From: Isochrysis galbana
Taxonomy: Eukaryota > Haptophyta > Isochrysidales > Isochrysidaceae
Reading direction: 5' to 3'
DNA length: 24,931 bases
NCBI GenBank assembly: GCA_018136815.1
Contig: JADDIW010000035.1
Location: 1 to 24,931, forward strand
Shown piece by piece: positions 18,674-24,931 of this stretch. Both the position numbers and the translations under genes were made by a program. Below the pieces are notes generated by a model. It ran no database searches. It saw only the letters and a program-made list of their open reading frames with translations, and was not told the origin of the DNA. The stretch's first letter is position 1. Each line of letters begins with the position of its first letter.

Positions 18674-19055
18674 CCCGGATGGGACAACAGGTACAAGGTC
18701 AACAGGTTTCGGGGGCCTCTTCCTATTAAGAGGACCTATTGACAGGTCGCAATAGGTCCGTAACAGGTCAAAATAAAACTCATTTTACTAATATTATAGA
18801 TGTATGAGTATGTGATGTATATTATGAATATGATTGGCTTCTGACTTCTGAGCTAAGTTACTAGGGAGAGGAAGGGATCCGAGATGATTTGGGCGTGGCT
18901 ACGATAGCGGTACCTATAGTATAGGCCTATAGCCACGCGCGAGGCGAGAATATTGAAAGGTTTTTTTTTACCTATTACCTATTAACAGGTAACAGGTCTG
19001 GTAGGCCTCTTGACCTCTTAATAGAACCTATTAGAAGCCTATTGTCCCATCTGGG
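18674..19055. mobile_element. MITE, 382 bp, with imperfect 18-bp inverted ends and 8-bp target duplication
   Basis: The left end CCCGGATGGGACAACAGG and right end (reverse complement) CCCAGATGGGACAATAGG differ at two positions. GCCCTGAC flanks both sides (18666-18673 and 19056-19063), an 8-bp duplication typical of hAT-class elements. The interior is AT-rich with AGGT/ACCT-based subrepeats near both ends and a nested inverted repeat (GCGTGGCTA ... TAGCCACGC, about 18892-18938). There is no ORF. It lies directly upstream of the long copy of the unknown-family element. A truncated relative is at 8594. Confidence 0.85.
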
Positions 19056-19085
19056 GCCCTGACCACCCCGACCCGCCCCTCGCAG

Positions 19086-19823
19086 GATTCGCCCTCGCCC
19101 GACGTTGCCACCGACTTCCAGCTTCTCAACGCTGGGGTCATCGACACCTGGCTCACGAGCGCCAGCGTCCAGGCCGTCCTCGCCGCGCTCCTGTGCTCGA
19201 GCCCCCCCAATCCGGCGTTGGTCGACGAGGCTCGTCCAGTGGGTGGCCTGAGTGTGGCCCACGCGACCGCGCTCCACGCCGCTGCGGAAGAATGGGCTCA
19301 AAATCTCGCCAGAGCGCACATACGCGCGTCTTGCGAGGCCACACCACCGGGAGCTGATGTTATATTCGCCCGGTGGGTGGAGGCCTTGACAGGCGGCGTA
19401 GGTACTCTGCAGGCGCTTCCGCAGGCGAGGAGCACCGCCACGAGGTCGCTGCTGGCAAGGGCGGCGCGCTACGCCAAGGCGCAGGCAAAGATCTTGTATC
19501 ACTCGGAATACAAGGCGCGCAGGGCGCTCGCACGCGGAAATGACCCAGAGGTGGTCGCCCAGAAAAAGGCGGCGGAGCTGGCGAGGCTCTGGCAAGACTG
19601 GTCCAAGCCATTCGCCTCCTCCGGTTCCGGCGGCGGCGGCGACGGCGGCAGCGGAGGCGGCGGCGGCGGCGGTGGCGGCGGTGGCGGCGGTGGCGGCGGC
19701 GGCGGTGGTGGCGGCGGCGGTGCCAAGTACGACGCGCTCCTCGCCACCAGCACCCCCGCCCTTACCTGCCTCTCCCGGCCTACTGGCCCTGCTCCTCGTC
19801 CGTCCACGCCCTCTACCGCATAG
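19086..19823 (+). CDS. Unknown protein segment ending in a long poly-glycine tract (part of unknown-family copy B)
   Basis: An open frame of about 245 codons follows a good acceptor (CCCCTCGCAG|GATTCG, 19085/19086) and has no ATG near its start. It therefore looks like an internal exon of a spliced gene or a truncated ORF. The first ~180 residues are helical and protein-like (VIDTWLTSASVQAVLAALL, HAAAEEWAQNLARAHIR, ARAARYAKAQAKILYHSEYKARRAL, VVAQKKAAELARLWQDWSK). They are followed by a Gly tract encoded by GGC repeats (19628-19722) and a stop at 19823. I do not recognise the family. The upstream frame contains a TAG just before the MITE, so any 5' exon must join by splicing. Confidence 0.5.
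   Translation, partial: DSPSPDVATDFQLLNAGVIDTWLTSASVQAVLAALLCSSPPNPALVDEARPVGGLSVAHATALHAAAEEWAQNLARAHIRASCEATPPGADVIFARWVEALTGGVGTLQALPQARSTATRSLLARAARYAKAQAKILYHSEYKARRALARGNDPEVVAQKKAAELARLWQDWSKPFASSGSGGGGDGGSGGGGGGGGGGGGGGGGGGGGGGGAKYDALLATSTPALTCLSRPTGPAPRPSTPSTA
19628..19722 (+). repeat. GGC/GGT trinucleotide repeat
   Basis: About 32 consecutive GGN codons, mostly GGC with interspersed GGT, interrupted by GAC and AGC near the 5' end. It encodes poly-Gly in the preceding frame. Length changes here would alter frame only if not a multiple of three. The following ORF is in a different frame. Confidence 0.95.
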
Positions 19824-20571
19824 GGAGTCATGGACCCTGCGCTTGGCAACGCTCAACGCCGTGGCACTTGTGCGGCAGTTCCGAGCGCTCCCGTGCACCA
19901 AACTGGAGATGCGCCTCGGCATCATGCACGAGGGCCAGTTTGTCGACAACGTGGACAGGCACGTGCATGACCGGCTTTGCCTCGAAGTCTTTGGCAACGC
20001 ACCCGTCGGCCACCTGAGCCGCCACGACGCCTTTCGGCGGCGACCAGGCACGCAACGAGTCCGCACACGCGCCACTTTTGATGACACCCACGTGCTCAGC
20101 ATCGAACGCAGCGTGCAAAGGACCCTTCGAGAAGTTGTCTTCTTCACGGACAGCCCCGATGGCCTCGCATTCAAGGTGTCCTTGATGTGCGACGATCCGG
20201 TAAGCGCCCATGAGTTGGAGGAGGTGGTCACCACCGCGGCCATTTGCATCCAGCACCCCCGGCAGCTCTTGTTGGGCGACTGGAAGTACGACTTTGCACG
20301 GTCGTGGTCCGCGGCAACCAAGAGCGCGGCCGAGAGCCTCCAGCGAGCGGGGAATCGGGAGCTCTACACAGTTGACATCCATCTTCTGAACCGCACCTCC
20401 TTGGCGAGTTATGACGACGCCGCGATCTCTCAATCCATGATCACACGCATGCTGCAGCTCATTCACACGCTTGCAGGTGGAGTGGCAGTCACTGGGGCGA
20501 CGTGCATCCTGCAGACTCCTGGGGAATCGCTTGCTTCGTCCTTTGAATCAAACGCCGTGGAAACTGTGTGA
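19824..20571 (+). CDS. Conserved unknown protein of the repeated family, copy B (248 codons)
   Basis: A good acceptor (pyrimidine-rich stretch, CCGCATAG|GGAGTC at 19823/19824) opens a frame reading WTLRLATLNAVALVRQF, LGIMHEGQFVDNVDRHVHD, REVVFFTDSPDGLAFKVSL, HPRQLLLGDWKYDFARSW and RMLQLIHTLAGG, to a TGA at 20571. The last 147 codons match the truncated copy at 7379-7819 without gaps. No motif tells me its function: no RT, endonuclease or transposase signature, no TM segment, no signal peptide. The composition is that of a folded soluble protein. Whether it is spliced to the glycine-rich segment upstream depends on an unidentified donor in or near the GGC tract. Confidence 0.6.
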
Positions 20572-20730
20572 AGTCTTCTGAAGACGTCGCCATCCACCCG
20601 GCGTGCTGCCCATGCGCGTGCAAGGGCGGACGTCAGCAGTCGGACGCCCACGTGGTTGCATTCTTCAACTCGGGGAGCGGGCATGGTTGCATTCTTCAAC
20701 AAGGGCGGGACGATCGTGGAGGAAGGCGAG
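20572..20730 (+). repeat. Copy B 3' region with two ~31-bp tandem units
   Basis: Homologous to 7820-7995 in copy A. Units starting TGGTTGCATTCTTC lie at 20653 and 20684, where copy A has three. Similarity ends at GGCGGGACGATCGT, after which copy B carries the small membrane-protein ORF. Confidence 0.8.
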
Positions 20731-20743
20731 GGCGCCCCCGTCA

Positions 20744-21040
20744 ATGACGCAATCTCAAACAATTTTTTACTTTGCATACTGTAAGATGTGGGTCTACGTC
20801 CGTGAGAGCCCATGGTACGATGGTCCCTACGACGTCGTCCGCTTGATGAGTCTCTTGGGTGGCATCACCTTCTGGTTTCTTGTTAGTGCTATATACGCAG
20901 CAGTCATCGCGTCGGGGGATGGCCTTGCGAAGGTCGGGATCGCGGTCGGGGTGGTTTTCGCGCTGTTCATTCTTCTCCTCTTGGTACTGTGGAAGACAAA
21001 GTATATTCGCTTTTATAAGACTTACTACTACTTATTATAA
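20744..21040 (+). CDS. Small two-TM membrane protein ORF (98 residues)
   Basis: ATG 20744 opens a 98-residue frame ending in a TAA at 21038. It has a polar, aromatic N-terminus (IFYFAYCKMWVYVRESPWYDG) and two hydrophobic helices, LLGGITFWFLVSAIYAAVIAS and VGIAVGVVFALFILLLLVLW. They are separated by a short SGDGLAK loop and followed by a basic, Tyr-rich tail (KTKYIRFYKTYYYLL). The hydrophobic pattern is unlikely by chance. It lies between segments shared with copy A, which lacks nearly all of it. I cannot assign a family. The frame is open upstream, so it could be longer or an exon. Confidence 0.5.
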   Translation: MTQSQTIFYFAYCKMWVYVRESPWYDGPYDVVRLMSLLGGITFWFLVSAIYAAVIASGDGLAKVGIAVGVVFALFILLLLVLWKTKYIRFYKTYYYLL

Positions 21041-21142
21041 GACGGAGAAAATGCAACTGAGCTTTGAGGCGGAGGCGATATTGAAACGGGAGGCACAAAC
21101 GAAACACAAGACGTCTTCCGCTTGATGCGCGCGGTCAACCCC

Positions 21143-21246
21143 CGAGTTATGGGCGAAGTTAGGGGTCAGTAGAAATTATATACCTAAAAAGGTAAAAAGC
21201 CGGGAGGGGCGTGACAAAAAAAGGGAACCTCGAGTTGCACCCTCTT
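21143..21246 (+). repeat. Conserved 3' tail of unknown-family copy B
   Basis: Matches 8034-8127 in copy A: AAGTTAGGGGTCAGTAGAAA, TATACCTAAA, GTGACAAAAAAAGGGAACCT, then CGAGTTGCACC(C/T)TCT. Beyond this point the copies diverge; B enters a TATATG/TGTG simple repeat (21246-21290). Confidence 0.85.
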
Positions 21247-21665
21247 ATATGTATATGTATATGTGAATGTGTATGTATGTGTGTGTGGTGTCAGCACACG
21301 TCAAAGCGTACGGGCAGGTGCGCTGAGGGGTGTCGTGATAGTACCGGGCTAATGGGAGTAGTGGTACTAACGCTCAAATGTTATAATCTCGATAGCAACT
21401 ATTTATGTGGCATGTAGCAGCCAGCAGCCAGCCCTGTGCCCCTCCGATGGTTTTGTTTTGTGCCTTTTTTTACTTGCTCCCCCTCCCCCCCCCCCCCCCC
21501 CCCGCGCGTGGCCTCGAGGGTGGCGTGGAGGCGCGAGGGCGAGCGAGAGAGCGAGCCATCCGATGAGAGAGAAGAGAATGATAGAATTGAGAGAGAAGAG
21601 AGCGAATAGAGGAAGAGAGAGAGAGAGAGGGGAGAGAGGGAGAGAGGGAGAGAGAGAGAGCCAGG
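21247..21665. other. Simple-repeat-rich upstream region of the eIF3h gene
   Basis: Contains TATATG/TGTATG repeats (21246-21292), a 19-base C run (21485-21503) and a G/A-rich tract (21541-21660) that runs to within six bases of the eIF3h start codon. It is the likely promoter and 5' UTR; no discrete promoter element is identifiable. Confidence 0.6.
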
Positions 21666-22816
21666 ATGGCGTCGCTCGAGGATGAGGCTGCCGAGCCGCG
21701 CGCGCTGCCTGAGCAGCAGCAGGTCGACGTGGTCGAGCTTGATGGGCTGGTGAGGACCCATTGCCCTTTGCTTATCCTTCCCACGCGTGAATAGCCCCAA
21801 CTCGGACGCCTGTTTCCCTCGCTACGCCCTCTCCTTTGACTGCTGCCACCTCTTTGCGACGGCGGCCGCAGGTGGTGCTCAACATCATCCGCCACTGCCA
21901 GGAAGCCCTGCCTTCGTTCGTCACGGGCCAGCTGCTTGGGCTGGACATCGGGCGCACGCTTGAGATCACCAGCTCCTTCCCTTTCCCAAGCAAGGCCGAG
22001 GATGCAGAAGCTGGCGGCGACGACGATGAGGATGGCGAGGAGTACCAGATTGAGATGATGCGCTGCCTGCGTGACGTCAACGTGGACAGCAACACGGTGG
22101 GCTGGTACCAGTCGACATATTTCAGCTCCTTCATTGAGGAGTCTTGCATTGAGACGCAGTTCAACTACCAGGAGAATATCAAGAATTGCGTTGTGATCAT
22201 CTATGACCCGTCGCGCACGCGAGCCACAGGCATGGCGCTCCGTGCCTTCCGGCTGACGGACTCTTTCATGAGCCTTTACCGGGAAGGGCACTTCACGCTG
22301 TCGTCCCTCGCAGAGGCCAATCTGGCGACCTCAGATGTGTTTCAGGAGCTGCCGATCAAGGTACGCAACTCACACATGAGCAGTGCGCTGCTCCTTGAGC
22401 TTCAGGATGAGTGCGGCATCAAGGCGAATGCGGCGGACTTCCAGCGGCTCGAATTGCACACCAACCCATTCCTCGAGAAGCAGATGCAGCTGTTGATTGA
22501 GTGCACTGATGACATGCAGCAGGAGAGCATCAAGCTCCAGTACTACGAACGCAACTCGCAGCGGCAAAAAGCAGCACAGCAGCAATACCTCGCCAAGAAG
22601 AAGGCAGAGAAGGCTGCCAAGCTGCTCAAGGGGGAAGCGATTGTGGAGGAGGATCTCTCAGCAAATCCGCTCTTCAAGCCGATTCAGCAACCCTCGCGTC
22701 TCGAGTCGCTCTTGATTGCAAACCAGATGCAAGCCTACTGCCAGCAGATTAACCAATTCACCGGACAGAGCTTTGCAAAGCTCTTCCTCATGCAGAGTCT
22801 AAACGAAAAGGCCTAA
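21666..22816 (+). CDS. EIF3H: Translation initiation factor eIF3 subunit H, two exons
   Basis: eIF3h is one of the two MPN-domain subunits of the eIF3 complex that loads the 40S ribosome and mRNA. Exon 1 is 21666-21749 (28 codons) and exon 2 is 21872-22816. The 122-bp intron has donor CTG|gtgagg and acceptor ccgcag|GTG, phase 0, giving 342 residues, close to the usual ~340-350. Hallmarks in order: VDVVELDGLVVLNIIRHCQE, TGQLLGLDIGRTLEITSSFP, YQIEMMRCLRDVNVDSNTVG, WYQSTYFSSF, NCVVIIYDPSRT, the C-terminal helical region (QMQLLIECTDDMQQESIKLQ), then EEDLSANPLFKP and SRLESLLIANQMQAYCQQIN, QFTGQSFAKLF. The MPN domain lacks the JAMM zinc ligands, as expected for this non-catalytic member (WYQSTYF where HxH would be). 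Highly conserved and apparently intact. Confidence 0.97.
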
Positions 22817-23575
22817 GGACATCAGGCGGGACGATTGAGGGCGGCTGGCATGGACTGCCTGACGAGGAAGAGCCGCACCTTGACCACGGACGCGAGAGGT
22901 CGGGTAGGATGGAGCATCGAGTCAGTTGCAGCTAGGGCGGCGGTGTAGTGGCCCCATCTCAGAATCCATGTTCATGTTGCGTGGAGCTTGGATTGCAATC
23001 AAGTACCTATTGGCAGGGTTGCTTCAATGTAAGCAAGGGGAACTGTTTATGTACAGGATGTCGTGAGCAGGCCTCGCTACACTTCGGAGTTGGGGGAGAG
23101 AGACGGCGCAGAGACGCTGGTGGCGAATGATGGCAGCGATCATTCCTTCAAACCGAGGTGGCGCATTTCTTGAGCCAAGACCTGCTGCCAGCGGTGCCAT
23201 TTTGCTGTTGGCCATGTCCCGACACTGCAGCTCATTCGAGCAAGGCTTTGTGGTGCGCTAGCCCAGCCCCCCTTTTTGGGGCGGAATGAAATTGGAGGAA
23301 TGCAGAGAGGTGGGGGGCCAGAGGAGCCACCTCGTGAAGGCAAGTACAGTGAGTGGCACTTCCGTAGCCTAGTCACTCGCACTTTTTAACTACTACTACT
23401 ACTATTTGATCCATCTTCCCAACAAAAAGATATCTGAAGGTTCTGGGCTAACACCTACAACCGGCATGGTATTCATTACCTACCTAATGTAGGGCGGTCA
23501 AACAGGTGGCGTCGCATTCGCGAGCCTCTGCAGGCTATTTCGCTATTTTCCGCTCTACCGTTATAACCGCGATGG
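22817..23575. other. eIF3h 3' flank and intergenic region
   Basis: No gene supported. It contains an (ACT)n microsatellite (about 23389-23405) and a second copy of TGTAGGGCGGTCAAACAGG (23493-23511). Short ORFs on both strands are unremarkable. Confidence 0.55.
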
Positions 23576-24184
23576 TTAATCGGACTTACGGGAGGCGGAG
23601 CCTCCCTTGTTGAGTTTCTCCTCGAGGGACTCGATCTTCACTCGGATGGTGATGTCCGTTTGAGTGATGCGGAGGGTGGTGAGCTCGCCATAGCGCATAG
23701 CGTTCTTTGAATTGTTGTGCGCAGGCCTTCGTTGACCACCACGTGCCACGGGCCTTTGATGGAGCGAGCCCAGAAGTCTGGTTCGGGGTCAACCCCCTCG
23801 AGTTTGAGGAGTAGCTCAACGATGGCGGCGTAGTGACGGATCGAGCATGACCACTGGCTCGATATGCGATGATACGGAAGGGAAACGATCGGCGGGAGGC
23901 ACGGCGGAGGTGGCCGGGAGTGATGGAATAGCGGGCTGGACCATCTCCTCAGCAGAGGAAGGCGGCGGAGGACGGCCTTGGGCGAGGGCGAGCGCGACTA
24001 CGGAGCGGACATGGCTGGGCGATTCGAGATGGACAGGCTGGGGCTGAGGGATTGGAGGGTTTTGGTACTGATAGAGTGTTGATTGAGAACGAGGGACGAG
24101 AACGGGAACGAGAACGAGAACGAGAGCGACGAACGAAAAACGACAGACGCGGCAGACGGATAAAAACCGATGGACTGACGACAT
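23576..24184 (-). pseudogene. Decayed gag-like retrotransposon ORF, homologous to 12181-12290
   Basis: From ATG 24184 the frame passes a Leu/Val-rich stretch and a Pro-rich region to QPAIPSLPATSAVPPADRFP and SSHIEPVVMLDPS, almost the same as the plus-strand copy near 12.2 kb. It then breaks. One frame continues YAAIVELLLKLEGVDPEPDF and WARSIKGPWHVVVNEGLRTT. A third frame finishes NAMRYGELTTLRITQTDITI then RVKIESLEEKLNKGGSASRK. At least two frameshifts are therefore needed to read it through, so it is a relic. The last lines end in a coiled-coil-like helix and a GTAAGT. The gag identity is an inference from its pairing with a copia fragment at 12 kb. Confidence 0.55.
24075..24130. repeat. GAGAAC-type 6-bp minisatellite
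   Basis: Plus strand reads GAGAAC/GAGGGAC/GGGAAC/GAGAGC units in tandem for about 50 bp. It overlaps the 5' part of the decayed minus-strand ORF, where it encodes a Val/Leu-rich stretch. Confidence 0.8.
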
Positions 24185-24249
24185 GGCACCACACTCACAT
24201 CAACACTCTCCACACTTACGTATCCTTATCACGGAACGCACAAGAACTT

Positions 24250-24435
24250 GCTAACAGACCGAACAAGGAAGAGAATGCCGACAAGAGAGCTACGGGGCAG
24301 GACACGGAAATATTGCAACGGAAAAACGCGCGAGGCTTTTCTCCACTTCATCTTGCGGTGTTAATCACAATTCTTGCTGAGAAAGGAGCAGATGTAAATA
24401 ACAGGCGCGATTGCGATTGGCCGCCCTATCCTTAA
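24250..24435 (+). pseudogene. Ankyrin-repeat-like remnant
   Basis: One plus-strand frame reads ARGFSPLHLAV followed by ILAEKGADVNNR, which are the start and end of an ankyrin repeat (G-TPLHLA ... LL-GADVN) with several middle residues missing. Only this partial unit is visible. The frame ends at a TAA within a segment whose reverse complement (AAGGATAGGGCG) matches 2117-2128. It could be a decayed ankyrin gene fragment or an exon with unseen neighbours. Confidence 0.35.
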
Positions 24436-24931
24436 AAGTTTAGGTGATCATGTACTTATGTACTTTAATGAGGGGGTCGAACTTATGCCATCGACATGGG
24501 GGATGGGGGTAGTTGCTGATGCTGAAAAAACAACCAAACCTGAGGTTGCACCCTCTCCATAGGTGTGTAGCCCAGATTCTTCAGATGTTTTTTGTTGTTG
24601 TTGTTGTATGAGGAAGTGAAAATATTACTAAAGCAAATTTATTGTCGTTGGCCCATATTCGAAGGAACACGACCTCGCATACGTTCTCTTCGCTACACAT
24701 TCGCCATCGTCGCACGTCGCACCATTTCCGCACCATACACAACCACTCAAAGCTCAAAGCCACTCCGCACAGTCACACGCCCTAACATACCCGCGCCCAG
24801 GCATTACAGGGGGCCGACAAATTGCTGCGCTCGACCAATGAGGTGTGCTTGGCTTGCGCAACTCACGCTGTCACGGCGACGCGCCGTGGTAGCGGCGTTG
24901 CGCAACACGCAGGCTGAGAAAGCCAATGCGT
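24436..24931. other. Unassigned right end
   Basis: No gene supported. It holds the recurrent tail motif AACCTGAGGTTGCACCCTCT (24537-24556), a TTG microsatellite (about 24591-24607), and a short inverted-repeat-rich stretch near 24860-24905 (TTGCGCAA occurs twice, and CACGGCG-A-CGCGCCGTG). Confidence 0.5.

Noticed and set aside
21470-22291. 273-codon minus-strand ORF
   Set aside because: Antisense to eIF3h, whose plus-strand protein matches the family from end to end.

Overview
The window is eukaryotic nuclear DNA. Five protein genes can be recognised. Four of them have short GT-AG introns: three of 109, 110 and 115 bp read off exact reading-frame joins, and one of 122 bp. No ribosome-binding sites or operons are visible. 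GC-rich genes separated by simple repeats, alanine-rich low-complexity protein and mixed retrotransposon debris suggest a unicellular alga or related protist (haptophyte- or stramenopile-like). That assignment is an inference; nothing here fixes the taxon.

Layout. 1-920 (minus): part of a dual-specificity phosphatase gene that runs off the left edge before its catalytic motif. 1018-1390: pyrimidine microsatellite with a ~95-bp tandem duplication. 1457-5190: no confident gene. It holds a weak ORF, a possible first exon, a pair of near-identical 147/154-bp direct repeats enclosing 429 bp, and a 202-bp MITE with 15-bp perfect inverted ends. 5193-6420 (plus): a two-exon TPR protein of the ACL4 (ribosomal protein L4 chaperone) family. 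7334-8131: a 5'-truncated copy of a family whose longer copy lies at 19086-21246. 9936-10859 (plus): a single-exon Fe(II)/2-oxoglutarate dioxygenase resembling StrG. 11247-13550: a retrotransposon graveyard with a frameshifted Ty3/gypsy RT fragment, a gag-like stretch, and a copia-type RT end/RNase H followed by a polypurine tract and probable LTR start.

14502-17274 (minus) encodes an 885-residue protein joining a signal peptide, a SETD3/LSMT-type SET domain, a ~270-residue Ala/Glu-rich linker and a prolyl-4-hydroxylase-type dioxygenase domain. This is the most unusual gene. 17.3-19.1 kb holds microsatellite, an 18-bp minisatellite and a 382-bp MITE with 8-bp target duplications. 19086-21246 is the long copy of the unknown family: a Gly-rich ORF, a 248-residue conserved ORF, a small two-TM ORF and a conserved 3' tail. 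21666-22816 (plus) is eIF3 subunit H. 23576-24184 (minus) is a decayed gag-like ORF homologous to the one at 12.2 kb, followed by an ankyrin-like remnant and unassigned sequence.

The conserved genes are housekeeping (ACL4 in ribosome assembly, eIF3h in translation initiation, DUSP in signalling) and show no sign of forming a functional cluster. The items most worth follow-up are the SET-dioxygenase fusion, the paralogous element at 7.4/20.1 kb with its recurrent 3' tail, and the MITE family with related GATGGGA-type ends.
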